From Colwellia psychrerythraea (GTDB lineage Bacteria; Pseudomonadota; Gammaproteobacteria; Enterobacterales; Alteromonadaceae), in contig NZ_JQED01000053.1 of assembly GCF_000764225.1 (NCBI RefSeq), positions 62,001 through 126,000 on the forward strand: 64,000 nucleotides of DNA, written 5' to 3'. The notes beneath the pieces are model-generated. The model worked only from the letters and a program-made list of their open reading frames with translations, had not been told where the DNA came from and did not search any database. A program made the translations under genes and the position numbers. Positions within the stretch are counted from its first letter, which is position 1, and the number at the start of each line of letters is the position of its first letter. Shown here piece after piece: positions 8,905 to 18,213 of this stretch.

Positions 8905-9324
8905 ATGGACAAAAATAAAATAGCGCGTTTTGATGAGATATTATCAGCGGCAAAAGAGGCTTACCAACGTGCCTATGCGCCTTATAGCAATTTTCATGTT
9001 GGTGCTGCAGCGTTAACTGCTGATGGCAATATCGTTAACGGTTGTAATGTTGAAAATGCTTCATACGGCTTAACAATATGCGCAGAACGTAACTGTATTA
9101 ATCATGCGGTTGTGAATGGCGAACAGCAATTTCAAGTGATTATAATTTACACCGAGCAAGACAAGTTAACGCCGCCTTGTGGTGCATGTAGACAGGTTAT
9201 TGCTGAGTTTTTTGAACAATCAGCGCCGGTATTTGCCGTTAATCATAAAAATGAGCATAAGCAATGGACTGTACAGCAGTTATTACCTGATGCGTTCACA
9301 CCAAAAGATTTACTCGACTTATAA
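8905..9324 (+). CDS. cdd: Cytidine deaminase
   Basis: This enzyme deaminates cytidine and deoxycytidine to uridine and deoxyuridine in the cytoplasm. At 139 aa it is the short, homotetrameric type. The zinc site is visible: CAERNCINHA carries one Cys and the catalytic Glu, and PPCGACRQV carries the other two Cys. AYAPYSNFHVGAA is the substrate loop. The ATG at 8905 is the first gene after the perfect operator at 8837. deoA follows after 11 bases, so the two are an operon that turns cytidine nucleosides into substrates for downstream phosphorolysis. Confidence 0.95.
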   Translation: MDKNKIARFDEILSAAKEAYQRAYAPYSNFHVGAAALTADGNIVNGCNVENASYGLTICAERNCINHAVVNGEQQFQVIIIYTEQDKLTPPCGACRQVIAEFFEQSAPVFAVNHKNEHKQWTVQQLLPDAFTPKDLLDL

Positions 9325-9335
9325 GGAATCAGTCA

Positions 9336-10652
9336 ATGTCAGTAACCCAAAAAATTATCCCACAAGAAATTATTCGACTTAAACGTGATGGTCAACTATT
9401 AGATGGGCAAGCGATCAATGGTTTTGTCTCAGGTCTTGTTGATGGCAATTTTTCAGATAGTCAAGTTGGCGCTATGGCGATGGCAATTTTTCAGCAGGGA
9501 ATGTCGTTAGATGAAAGAGTCAATTTTACCAAAGCAATGATGCATTCAGGTGATGTATTAAGTTGGCAAGATTTTGATGGCCCAATTGTCGATAAACATT
9601 CTACCGGCGGTGTTGGTGACAAAGTCAGTTTTATGTTGGCTGCAATTGTTGCTGCTTGCGGTGGTTATGTGCCTATGATTTCTGGCCGAGGCTTAGGTCA
9701 TACCGGAGGTACTTCAGATAAACTTGAGAGTATTGCAGGTTTTAATGTGCAGCCAAGTATCGGTGAATTTAAGCGCATTGTAAAAGAGGTTGGTGTTGCT
9801 ATTATTTCGCAAACCGATAATTTAGCACCGGCAGATAAGCGCTTGTATTCTATTCGAGATGTTACGGCAACGGTTGAATCTATTCCGTTGATTACAGCAT
9901 CTATTTTATCGAAAAAACTGGCCGCTGGTTTAGATAGCTTAGTGATGGATGTTAAGGTTGGCAACGGCGCTATGATGAATAACTTAGCTGATGCTAAAGC
10001 ACTTGCCGACAGTATTGTCAGTGTTGCCAATGGAGCAGGGGTTAAAACACAAGCGATTATTACTGATATGAACCAAGTGTTAGGCACCAGTGCTGGTAAT
10101 GCTTTAGAAATGTATGAAACGGCTAAATACTTAACAGGTAAGCAGCGTGAGCCACGTTTGCATAAGATTGTTCAGTCACTGGCGACTGCTATGTTGATCA
10201 ATACCAACTTAGCCAGTACAGAAAAAGATGCCCATGACAAAATTGAACAAGTTTTAAGATCTGGTTTAGCTGCTGAGGTCTTTGATCGCATGGTAGCTGC
10301 ATTAGGAGGTCCGACAAACTTCATTGAGAAACCTTGGGATTCAATGACAAAAGCGAATGTTATTGTTGACGTTAAAGCTGCACAGCATGGTTATATTGCA
10401 ACAATGGACACCCGCGCTGTAGGTATGTCTGTGGTCGGTTTAGGAGGTGGTAGAACCGCACCGGCAGAAAAAGTAGATCATACGGTTGGTTTTGACCGTA
10501 TACTGCCATTAGGTGTACAAGTTAATCGTGGTGAAGTGATTGCGCGTGTTCATGCTCAAGATGAAGACTCAGCCCATGCTGCCATTGCACAATTTACTCA
10601 GGCGCTTAGTTACAGTGAAGAAAGCCCTGAGTTAGCACCAGTAATTTATTAA
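9336..10652 (+). CDS. deoA: Thymidine phosphorylase
   Basis: This 438-aa enzyme phosphorolyses thymidine and deoxyuridine to base plus deoxyribose 1-phosphate. The glycosyltransferase family 3 phosphate-binding loop is plain: VDKHSTGGVGDKVSF. MISGRGLGHTGGTSDKLES and VMDVKVGNGAMM are further family motifs. Length and motif order are those of the full-length enzyme. It starts 11 bases after cdd with ribosome site AAGGA. The free base made (thymine or uracil) is the kind of ligand a RutR-like repressor senses, and the sugar phosphate goes on to DeoB and DeoC, both encoded nearby. Confidence 0.96.
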   Translation: MSVTQKIIPQEIIRLKRDGQLLDGQAINGFVSGLVDGNFSDSQVGAMAMAIFQQGMSLDERVNFTKAMMHSGDVLSWQDFDGPIVDKHSTGGVGDKVSFMLAAIVAACGGYVPMISGRGLGHTGGTSDKLESIAGFNVQPSIGEFKRIVKEVGVAIISQTDNLAPADKRLYSIRDVTATVESIPLITASILSKKLAAGLDSLVMDVKVGNGAMMNNLADAKALADSIVSVANGAGVKTQAIITDMNQVLGTSAGNALEMYETAKYLTGKQREPRLHKIVQSLATAMLINTNLASTEKDAHDKIEQVLRSGLAAEVFDRMVAALGGPTNFIEKPWDSMTKANVIVDVKAAQHGYIATMDTRAVGMSVVGLGGGRTAPAEKVDHTVGFDRILPLGVQVNRGEVIARVHAQDEDSAHAAIAQFTQALSYSEESPELAPVIY

Positions 10653-10666
10653 GTAAATCGACTGTT

Positions 10667-10714
10667 ATACCATTGCACATTAAGAAGTGACCACTTTTTT
10701 CTATGCAATGGTAT
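10667..10714. terminator. Nested inverted repeat/terminator between deoA and tdk
   Basis: Perfect 11-bp arms ATACCATTGCA (10667-10677) and TGCAATGGTAT (10704-10714) enclose a small hairpin AAGTG-AC-CACTT followed by T residues. The convergent genes deoA (+) and tdk (-) flank it, so it can terminate either. Its ATACCA ends resemble other small repeats in the window. Confidence 0.65.
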
Positions 10715-10817
10715 TACTCTGTTAACGAACACCATTAGGACAAAGGTGCGCTGACTTAACTATTGTGGAAACGAACTGTTGTTGAGTACGCTTTATATGT
10801 CAATAGAGTACAGGAAA

Positions 10818-11396
10818 TTATTGCCAAACCAGCTGCTTAAAATGTGCTCGACATAGCGGCTCATAGCGCTCATTACCACCTACTTCTACTTGCTCCCCCC
10901 CTTGCACGGGTTTTCCGTTTGCATCTTGTCTAATGACAAAATTAGCCTTTCGACCACAATGACAAATTGTTTTTAATTCAACCAATTTATCTGCCCAAGC
11001 GAGCAGGGCAGCACTACCTGAAAATGTTTGTCCTAAAAAGTCTGTGCGTATACCATACGCCAATACCGGGATATGAAGCAAATCAACGATGTCAGTCAGT
11101 TGCTTTACTTGCTCCGTTGTTAGGAATTGCGCTTCATCAACTAAAACACAATCCAGCTTTTCAGTCTGAGTTTTCTGTTCAATGTCTTTAAATAAGTTTG
11201 TTTTGTCGTCGAATAAAAATGCATCGGCATCTATACCTAAGCGAGAAGCGACCTTACCTTTGGCAAATCTATCGTCTATTTGTGCTGTATAAATAGCCGT
11301 CGCTAAACCACGTTCTTGGTAATTGTAAGAAGACTGTAATAGGTGAGTTGATTTACCTGCATTCATTGAGGAGTAGTAAAAATAAAGTTGTGCCAT
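10818..11396 (-). CDS. tdk: Thymidine kinase
   Basis: This 192-aa enzyme phosphorylates thymidine (and deoxyuridine) for salvage. The P-loop is FYYSSMNAGKSTHLL near the N-terminus. LVDEAQFLT is the Walker-B/catalytic Glu segment. Two Cys pairs of the structural zinc are partly visible: CHCGRKANF, and a final Cys in EPLCRAHF. It is the last gene of the minus-strand unit udk-nupC-deoC-tdk, with a 108-base gap after deoC. A salvage kinase in a catabolic operon lets the cell divide imported thymidine between DNA precursor and carbon source. Confidence 0.95.
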   Translation of the reverse strand: MAQLYFYYSSMNAGKSTHLLQSSYNYQERGLATAIYTAQIDDRFAKGKVASRLGIDADAFLFDDKTNLFKDIEQKTQTEKLDCVLVDEAQFLTTEQVKQLTDIVDLLHIPVLAYGIRTDFLGQTFSGSAALLAWADKLVELKTICHCGRKANFVIRQDANGKPVQGGEQVEVGGNERYEPLCRAHFKQLVWQ

Positions 11397-11504
11397 TAGT
11401 TCCTTTCTTCTAAATCAAACCTACAGAGAAATGTAATAGCTAATAGCTGAGCAGTATTAGCTATGTTCGGGTTTCACCAGTACACCAGTTATAGTGTTTA
11501 TAAA

Positions 11505-12278
11505 CTAGTAGCTACTTGATGGTGTTTTGCTGCTTTGATGGCCCAGTGTCTCTAATAAACTGGTGAGTAAGCTACTAGCGCCAAATCTAAAGTGATTCGA
11601 ATCAGTCCACTCGTTGCCTAATATGTTATCAGCTAGATCAAGGTATATGGCAGCATCTTCAGCTGTTCTGACCCCGCCAGCCGGTTTAAATCCAACAGCG
11701 GTATTTTTCTGTTTTATCACTTCCAACATAATTTGTGCTGAGGTTGGTGTGGCGTTTACGTCAACTTTACCTGTTGATGTCTTAATAAAATCAGCACCGG
11801 CATTAATAGCAATTTCACTGGCTTTTCGTATCAAGACTTCTGATTTTAGCTCACCTGTTTCGATTATAACTTTTAGTTTTGCTGACCCGTCACAGGCTTG
11901 TTTACAAACTTTAACCATATCAAAGCCTATGTTTTCGTTGCCTTGCATTAACGCACGATAAGGGAAAACTAAATCCACTTCATCTGCGCCATAGGCTACA
12001 GCAGCTCTAGTTTCGGCAAGTGCTATATCAATATCATCATTGCCGTGGGGAAAATTGGTAACCGTAGCTATTTTTACCTGTGGTGTTTGTTGTGCTTTTA
12101 GTGCCTTTTTAGCCAGCGGAATAAAGCGAGGGAAAATACAAATAGCTGCAGTTGTGCCTGCAGGTGAATTTGCTTGTTTACAAAGAGCAATAATCTCTTG
12201 GTCAGTCTCTGTGTTTGTAAGGCTAGTTAAATCCATCAATGACAATGCGCGCTTAGCGACAGTTTTCAAGTCAGACAT
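11505..12278 (-). CDS. deoC: Deoxyribose-phosphate aldolase
   Basis: This 257-aa class I aldolase splits 2-deoxyribose 5-phosphate to glyceraldehyde 3-phosphate and acetaldehyde. The Schiff-base lysine is in DFIKTSTGKVD; the second catalytic Lys is in GFKPAGGVR. DEVDLVFPYRAL is another DeoC motif. It follows nupC by 27 bases on the same strand and precedes tdk. It takes the product of DeoB, whose gene is read from the opposite side of the same control region. Confidence 0.95.
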   Translation of the reverse strand: MSDLKTVAKRALSLMDLTSLTNTETDQEIIALCKQANSPAGTTAAICIFPRFIPLAKKALKAQQTPQVKIATVTNFPHGNDDIDIALAETRAAVAYGADEVDLVFPYRALMQGNENIGFDMVKVCKQACDGSAKLKVIIETGELKSEVLIRKASEIAINAGADFIKTSTGKVDVNATPTSAQIMLEVIKQKNTAVGFKPAGGVRTAEDAAIYLDLADNILGNEWTDSNHFRFGASSLLTSLLETLGHQSSKTPSSSY

Positions 12279-12305
12279 AATGTTATATTCCTATCTAATG
12301 TTTAC

Positions 12306-13550
12306 TTATAAAGAAATGAAGATGCCGGCTATTGCCGCACTCATCAAATTTGCTAACGTTGCTGCAATCATAGCCCGCATGCCTAATCTGGCAATATCAT
12401 GACGTCTACTTGGTGCCATTGAACCAATGCCACCAAGTAAAATAGCGATAGATGATAGATTAGCAAACCCACATAAAGCAAAAGTGACAATGGCTTGAGT
12501 TGCAGGGCTTAGCGTATCTTTAATCTCAACAAAATTAACATAAGCAAAGAACTCATTAACGACAATCTTTTGGCCAATAAAGCTACCTGCTTGCAACATT
12601 TCACTGACTGGAACGCCGATAATATAAGCAAAAGGGGCAAAGAGGTAGCCCAAGAAATATTCGATGGTAATATCTTGATAACCTAGCAGGCCAGATATGC
12701 CACCAACAATGGTATTTAATAAAGCAATGAGTGCAATAAAGGCGAGCAACATAGCCCCTACGTTTACCGCAAGTTTTAAACCTGATGCGGCACCGGAGGC
12801 GGCAGCATCAATAACATTTGTCGGTTTGTCGTTTTCATCACCATAGTCGACTGATTCATTGACTATTTTGTCGTGCTCAGTTTCAGGGCAAATTATTTTT
12901 GCCATTAACAGGCCACCAGGCGCTGCCATAAATGAAGCGGCAATAAGGTATTTCAACTCGATACCCAGACCTGCATAACCGGCAAGAATAGAACCCGCAA
13001 CTGAAGCTAAACCGCCAACCATGATGGCAAACAACTCTGATTGCGTCATTTTTGCGATATAGGGGCGAACGATAAGGGGGGCTTCGGTTTGACCGACAAA
13101 GATATTTGCTGTTGCAGAGAGTGACTCAGGTTTACTGGTTTTTAATAACTTTTGCAAAGCACCACCAATAATCTTGATAACCCACTGCATGATACCTAAA
13201 TAGTAAAGCACGGCAATTAACGATGAAAAGAAAATAATATTGGGTAAAACTCTAACAGCAAAAACAAAGCCGACACCATTTTCAAACATGGCATCTGTAC
13301 CTAAGCCGCCAAATAGAAAACTAATACCAACTTTAGCGCTATCTATCACGCTTTGTACGCCGTTTGTCATTGAAAGTAAGACATCTTTGCCAAAGGGGAC
13401 ATATAACACAAATGCACCAAGCATCACCTGCAAGGCAAAAGCTAAACCGACAGTGCGAAAGTTAATCGATTTTTTTCCACTCGATAAGACGTAAGCTATT
13501 GCGAGTAGTACGACAATGCCAAATACGCCTCTTAGTGCACTTAATTCCAT
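12306..13550 (-). CDS. nupC: Concentrative nucleoside transporter (NupC/CNT family)
   Basis: This 414-aa inner-membrane cation-nucleoside symporter has about ten hydrophobic segments. The CNT signature appears as FVGQTEAPLIVRPYI (nucleoside-binding Gln/Glu), with a second motif in the C-terminal half around NEFFAYVNF and FALCGFANLSSIAILLGGIG. It starts 18 bases after udk and runs on to deoC. It would move nucleosides from the periplasm to the cytoplasm after outer-membrane entry through the TonB receptors of this locus. Confidence 0.94.
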   Translation of the reverse strand: MELSALRGVFGIVVLLAIAYVLSSGKKSINFRTVGLAFALQVMLGAFVLYVPFGKDVLLSMTNGVQSVIDSAKVGISFLFGGLGTDAMFENGVGFVFAVRVLPNIIFFSSLIAVLYYLGIMQWVIKIIGGALQKLLKTSKPESLSATANIFVGQTEAPLIVRPYIAKMTQSELFAIMVGGLASVAGSILAGYAGLGIELKYLIAASFMAAPGGLLMAKIICPETEHDKIVNESVDYGDENDKPTNVIDAAASGAASGLKLAVNVGAMLLAFIALIALLNTIVGGISGLLGYQDITIEYFLGYLFAPFAYIIGVPVSEMLQAGSFIGQKIVVNEFFAYVNFVEIKDTLSPATQAIVTFALCGFANLSSIAILLGGIGSMAPSRRHDIARLGMRAMIAATLANLMSAAIAGIFISL

Positions 13551-13568
13551 GAATACCTCTTTTAATTA

Positions 13569-14219
13569 TTATTGTTGTGGGGGCAGTTGTGAAAGTTGTC
13601 GAATTTTTGCCTTAAGGACCTCTATTGCCATTCTATTTTTACCACCCCGAGTAATAACAATATCAGCCCAAGCTTTTGAAGGCTCAATAAATTGATGATA
13701 CATAGGTCGGACTGTTGCTAAGTATTGTTTGGTGACAGACTCAATACTACGACTACGTTCCACTAAATCACGTTGGATCCTTCTAATCAGACATATATCT
13801 AATGGCGTATCCATATAGACTTTAATATCAAAGCATTCTCTGAGTGTTTTGTTTGATAGCAGCAATATCCCTTCCACCAGGATTATTTTGGTCGGTAAAA
13901 ATGTTTTGGTTTCGCTAAGGCGAGTATGTGTTTTGTAACAATAAACAGGACTTTCAATTTCCTTATTTTCTGTGAGTTTGGTTAAATGTTCTGATAGCAA
14001 TTCATGTTCAAAAGCATCTGGGTGATCATAGTTAGTTTGTTCACGTTCAGGCATTGATAAGTGTGACTGATCACGATAATAAGCATCTTCATAAATAATG
14101 GAAATGCCATTATCTCCAAGTTCGCCAACTAGCTCGTCATGAATAGTTTGGGCAAAAAGTGTTTTCCCTGATGCTGAAGGGCCAGCGATAGCAATAATGG
14201 TTGGTTTAATCGGTTTCAA
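13569..14219 (-). CDS. udk: Uridine kinase
   Basis: This 216-aa P-loop kinase phosphorylates uridine and cytidine. Walker A is AIAGPSASGKTLFA at the N-terminus; EDAYYRDQSHL and NYDHPDAFEHELL match the uridine kinase substrate region; RRIQRDLVERSRSIESV is the lid. It is the first gene of udk-nupC-deoC-tdk, opposite deoB, with the shared operator at 14402-14417 between them. The nearby paralogue possibility (phosphoribulokinase) is ruled out by size and by the uridine-kinase motifs. Confidence 0.93.
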   Translation of the reverse strand: MKPIKPTIIAIAGPSASGKTLFAQTIHDELVGELGDNGISIIYEDAYYRDQSHLSMPEREQTNYDHPDAFEHELLSEHLTKLTENKEIESPVYCYKTHTRLSETKTFLPTKIILVEGILLLSNKTLRECFDIKVYMDTPLDICLIRRIQRDLVERSRSIESVTKQYLATVRPMYHQFIEPSKAWADIVITRGGKNRMAIEVLKAKIRQLSQLPPQQ

Positions 14220-14401
14220 TGTTTAGCCTGTTGTCAAAGATCAAATAATAATTTAGCAAGTGCCATATTCGCAGCCTGTAGACACTTATTATATTCTACT
14301 TTTAATATTGTAAGGTTAATAAACTATACTGAAGGTAAATATTTCGCTAATCAAGAATGCTTTATTTACCCTTATTTAGAAAGATGTTAAATTAACACAA
14401 C

Positions 14402-14417
14402 TTGACCACTTGGTCAT
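14402..14417. promoter_or_regulatory. RutR-like operator in udk/deoB divergent region
   Basis: TTGACCACTTGGTCAT matches 13 of 14 defined positions. It lies 66 bases before deoB and 183 before udk, so one site could control both divergent units. Confidence 0.75.
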
Positions 14418-14420
14418 ATT

Positions 14421-14451
14421 TTTTAACAAATAAATTTAATATTTGTTAAAA
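14421..14451. repeat. Perfect 12-bp inverted repeat in the deoB leader
   Basis: TTTTAACAAATA pairs with TATTTGTTAAAA around AATTTAA. It begins four bases after the operator and ends 31 bases before the deoB start. It could be a second protein site or an RNA hairpin in the leader; no function is known to me. Confidence 0.7.
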
Positions 14452-14482
14452 TTTGTCAATTAAGCAGTAAAAAGGAAACATT

Positions 14483-15697
14483 ATGGCACGTGCAATAATT
14501 ATGGTTATTGATAGCTTTGGTATCGGTTATTCTCCGGATGCCGAGGACTTTGGCGATGTCGGTGCAAATACGCTCGCCAACCTAGCGCGTGCATATTATG
14601 AAGAGTCGGGTAAAGAAATTGCTTTACCTAATTTATCTTCAATGGGACTTATAAAAGCTTGCGAACAAGCGTCTAAGCAAACATTTCCTTATCAGGGGAA
14701 AGCACCAAGTAAGGGAGCTTATGGTTTTGCACAAGAAATCAGTACAGGTAAAGATACCCCTAGTGGTCATTGGGAAATGGCAGGTGTGCCAGTACTTTTT
14801 GATTGGGGTTACTTCCTTGATAAAACAAATAGCTTTCCAGCGACATTAATTGACAATATAAATCGTGAAACCGGTTTTGAAGGCATGTTGGGTAATTGCC
14901 ATGCGTCGGGTACTGAAATTTTAACTCGTTTAGGAGAAGAGCATATTAGAACGGGTTTGCCTATTTGTTACACCTCAGCCGATAGCGTGTTTCAAATTGC
15001 GGCACATGAAGAACATTTTGGTTTAGAAAACCTCTACAAATATTGTGAAACCGTGCGAGAGTTACTAGGTGATTTAAATATAGGGCGGGTAATTGCTAGG
15101 CCGTTTGTCGGTGACAATGTTACTAACTTTGCAAGAACGGGTAATCGTAGAGATTATTCAGTACTGCCGCCAGCACCAACTGTACTTGAAAAAGTTTCAC
15201 AGGCAGGCACTCATGTAATTAGTGTGGGGAAAATTGCTGATATTTTTGCACATCAAGGTATTGATGAAAAAACTAAGGCAACTGGACTTAACGCACTTTT
15301 TGATGCCACTTTACAACATATAGAGACAGCAAAAGATAATTCACTCATTTTCACTAACTTGGTAAATTTTGATCAGGATTTTGGACATCGCCGTGATGCT
15401 GTTGGGTATGCAAAGGAACTTGAAGCCCTAGATGTGAGAATACCTGAACTCTTACAAGCCTTGTCTGAAGATGACTTACTAATCCTAACAGCAGATCATG
15501 GCTGTGATCCAACTTGGCCTGGTACCGAGCATACCAGAGAATATGTACCTATTATCGCTTATCACCCTCAGGTAGTTTCTGTTAATCTAGGTAATCGCAA
15601 AACCTTTGCTGATATAGGGCAAAGCATTGCAGAGCTATTTAAAGTCGAATCCATGGCTTATGGCACAAGTTTTTTGTCAGAGCTTTACCGAAAATAA
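14483..15697 (+). CDS. deoB: Phosphopentomutase
   Basis: This 404-aa enzyme of the alkaline-phosphatase superfamily interconverts (deoxy)ribose 1- and 5-phosphate. Metal-binding motifs are IIMVIDSFGIGYSPDA at the N-terminus, and LILTADHGCDPTWPGTEHTRE (split across two ligands) near the C-terminus. The phospho-accepting Thr is in GKDTPSGHWEMAG. It links DeoA and DeoD products to DeoC. An AAAGGAA ribosome site lies before the ATG. The TonB receptor follows after 132 bases with no terminator seen, so the two may be co-transcribed. Confidence 0.96.
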   Translation: MARAIIMVIDSFGIGYSPDAEDFGDVGANTLANLARAYYEESGKEIALPNLSSMGLIKACEQASKQTFPYQGKAPSKGAYGFAQEISTGKDTPSGHWEMAGVPVLFDWGYFLDKTNSFPATLIDNINRETGFEGMLGNCHASGTEILTRLGEEHIRTGLPICYTSADSVFQIAAHEEHFGLENLYKYCETVRELLGDLNIGRVIARPFVGDNVTNFARTGNRRDYSVLPPAPTVLEKVSQAGTHVISVGKIADIFAHQGIDEKTKATGLNALFDATLQHIETAKDNSLIFTNLVNFDQDFGHRRDAVGYAKELEALDVRIPELLQALSEDDLLILTADHGCDPTWPGTEHTREYVPIIAYHPQVVSVNLGNRKTFADIGQSIAELFKVESMAYGTSFLSELYRK

Positions 15698-15829
15698 TGA
15701 ATAAGGAAATAACTTTAAAGTCAAAAGTACAATAATCAATATAACTTCAACTACACTATAAAACATAATAAAAACAGAAAGCTAATAAACTATTAAAACA
15801 TAAGAATAAACAGTCCGGGGAGTAAACAA

Positions 15830-18127
15830 ATGAAAACTTTTAAAAAAAGCGCATTATCATTGTGTGTGCAAGCGTCAATCATTGCCAGTGTTGCAGGTAT
15901 TTCTAGCAGTGCAATGGCAGCTGAAGAAGCCACTAAAGCAAAAATTGTTGGTGTTGAGGTTATCGAGGTAACGGCTCGTAAACGTGTGGAAAATGCACAA
16001 GAAGTACCCATTGCTGTTACGGCATTACAAGGCGACAACCTAGATGCTTATAGCTCTGCTGCGATGGATGTGCGTTTTTTAAATGCAAAAATACCAAGCT
16101 TATCAGTGGAATCGTCATTTGGTCGAACCTTTCCTCGATTTTATATGCGTGGTCTGGGTAATTCTGATTTTGATTTAAATGCTTCTCAACCTGTGTCTTT
16201 AGTTGTTGATGATGTTGTACAAGAAAACCCAATTTTAAAAGGCTTTCCAGCCTTTGATTTAGAACGAATTGAAGTACTTGCTGGGCCACAAGGTACTTTG
16301 TTTGGCAGAAATACCCCTGCTGGTTTAGTGAAATTTGATTCAGTAAAACCTTCTCAAGACTTCGACGGTTTTGCATCACTATCTTATGGTAGCAAAAACA
16401 CATCAGATCTTAGAGCTGCTGTTGGTGGTGGATTAACAGATGAACTTTCTGCGCGTATTTCTGTTTTACGTCAAGACCGTGATAACTATATTGATAATAA
16501 GGCACCTGGTTTTGAGCAAGATGATGTGTTAGGTGGTTACACTGATCAAGCAATGCGACTGCAATTTTTGTATGAAGGTAATGATTTTAGTGCGCTATTT
16601 AATTATCACATGCGTGATCTTGATGGCAAACCCGTAGCATTTTATGGCAATGGCATTAAAGCAGGTAGCAACAAGTTAGATGATAACTTTAGTCGCGATA
16701 CGGTTTATCATGACTCAGCTTCACGTGCTACTCAACAAGTGGAAGCAGAAGGCGCTAGTTTAAAACTAGAATTTGAATTAGACAAGTATACCATCACGTC
16801 AATCACCGGCTATGAAAGTGCAGAGTTATTCTCTCGTGCTGATGTTGATGGTGGTTATGGCTGTAATGGGCTAAATTGTCCCCCTGATTTTGAACCAAGT
16901 GGACCAGGTGTTATCAATACTAGTTCTGAAACCGCAGATGCGATCCCTGATCATGCACAAATTACCCAAGAGTTAAGACTAACCAGTAATTTTGACGGTA
17001 ATGTAAATTATCAAGTAGGGTTGTTCTACTTTAATGAAGATTTAACTATTGAAAGTTTTGCTTATGATCCGTTGTTTGGTGGCGGTAGCCAAAATGGCTA
17101 TGTAATTCAAGAACAAGATACCACAGCATGGGCAGTATTTGGCTCAGTTGATTATGATTTAACAGAGAAAACCTCAGTGACTGTAGGTCTACGTTATTCT
17201 GATGATGACAAAGAATACAGTAATGAAAGAACTCAGTCTCCTTTATCTTTCTTCGGTGTACCAGACTTTGCTGCAGGAGCTGTAAATACGAGTGATGACC
17301 ATGTGAGTTGGGATGTTAGTATTTCACATAAATACTCTGATGATATTAACTTATATGCGCGTGTAGCTGATACCTTTAGAGCGCCAAGTATTCAGGGCCG
17401 TTCATTATTTGCTCCAGGGAATGGTATCTCTGTTGCAGAGTCGGAAACTATCACCTCTTATGAAGCGGGTATCAAAGCCGATATTTTAGATAACATGGGC
17501 CGTATAAATGCCTCGGTTTTCTATTATACTATGAATGATCAGCAACTTACTTCTGTTGGTGGTGACGGTAGTAATACCGCACAATTACTGAATGCTGATG
17601 AGACAGTAGGTTACGGTTTTGAAATTGACTCACAGTTTGTTGTTACCGATAACTTATTAGTTACTGCTAATGCGAGTTATAACAATACAGAATTGAAAGA
17701 TAATAATAAAACGGTACCTGTTTGTGCTTCATGTATTGTGACTGATGGCTTAAATGCAGATGGGCAAGCAATCATTGATGGTAATAGTTTACCTCATGCA
17801 CCAGAGTGGATTTTCAACTTTACTGCACGATACTCACAAGAAGTTGGAGATGGTGAATTTTATGCTTACACCGATTGGTCTTATCGTGATGAGATCAGCT
17901 TCTTCTTATATAATTCAGTCGAATTTACGGGCGAAGCATTGGTAGAAGGTGGCGTTCGAACTGGTTACACTTGGGATGGTGACGATAGAGACTATGAAGT
18001 TGCTTTATTTGTCAGAAATCTGACTGATGAACAACAAGCGATTGGTGCGGTTGATTTTACTAACAATACCGCTATTGTTAATGAAGAGCGTTTTTACGGC
18101 GTTGAATTTAAAGTTAATTTCTTTTAG
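15830..18127 (+). CDS. TonB-dependent outer-membrane receptor, nucleoside locus
   Basis: This 765-aa receptor has a signal peptide ending near AMA-AEE, a TonB box-like EVIEVTARKR (about residues 45-55), and a plug domain with FPRFYMRGLGNSDFD and LERIEVLAGPQGTLFGRNTP. The 22-strand barrel ends in VNFF. A strong GGGGAG ribosome site precedes the ATG. It is downstream of deoB and followed by a bidirectional terminator. Context suggests that it brings in nucleosides or small nucleic-acid pieces. Generic TonB receptors of this type take many substrates, so that role is inferred. Confidence 0.88.
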   Translation: MKTFKKSALSLCVQASIIASVAGISSSAMAAEEATKAKIVGVEVIEVTARKRVENAQEVPIAVTALQGDNLDAYSSAAMDVRFLNAKIPSLSVESSFGRTFPRFYMRGLGNSDFDLNASQPVSLVVDDVVQENPILKGFPAFDLERIEVLAGPQGTLFGRNTPAGLVKFDSVKPSQDFDGFASLSYGSKNTSDLRAAVGGGLTDELSARISVLRQDRDNYIDNKAPGFEQDDVLGGYTDQAMRLQFLYEGNDFSALFNYHMRDLDGKPVAFYGNGIKAGSNKLDDNFSRDTVYHDSASRATQQVEAEGASLKLEFELDKYTITSITGYESAELFSRADVDGGYGCNGLNCPPDFEPSGPGVINTSSETADAIPDHAQITQELRLTSNFDGNVNYQVGLFYFNEDLTIESFAYDPLFGGGSQNGYVIQEQDTTAWAVFGSVDYDLTEKTSVTVGLRYSDDDKEYSNERTQSPLSFFGVPDFAAGAVNTSDDHVSWDVSISHKYSDDINLYARVADTFRAPSIQGRSLFAPGNGISVAESETITSYEAGIKADILDNMGRINASVFYYTMNDQQLTSVGGDGSNTAQLLNADETVGYGFEIDSQFVVTDNLLVTANASYNNTELKDNNKTVPVCASCIVTDGLNADGQAIIDGNSLPHAPEWIFNFTARYSQEVGDGEFYAYTDWSYRDEISFFLYNSVEFTGEALVEGGVRTGYTWDGDDRDYEVALFVRNLTDEQQAIGAVDFTNNTAIVNEERFYGVEFKVNFF

Positions 18128-18153
18128 CGTTAAACCTCCTTCATTTGAGAAAT

Positions 18154-18187
18154 AAAAAAAGGGTTAGCATTTTGCTAACCCTTTTTT
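18154..18187. terminator. Bidirectional terminator between TonB receptor and deoD
   Basis: AAAAAAAGGGTTAGCA / TGCTAACCCTTTTTT form a long perfect stem with a short loop and U-tracts on both strands. It sits between convergent genes. Confidence 0.93.
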
Positions 18188-18213
18188 ATATAAAGAAACT
18201 TGTCTTTGGCAGC

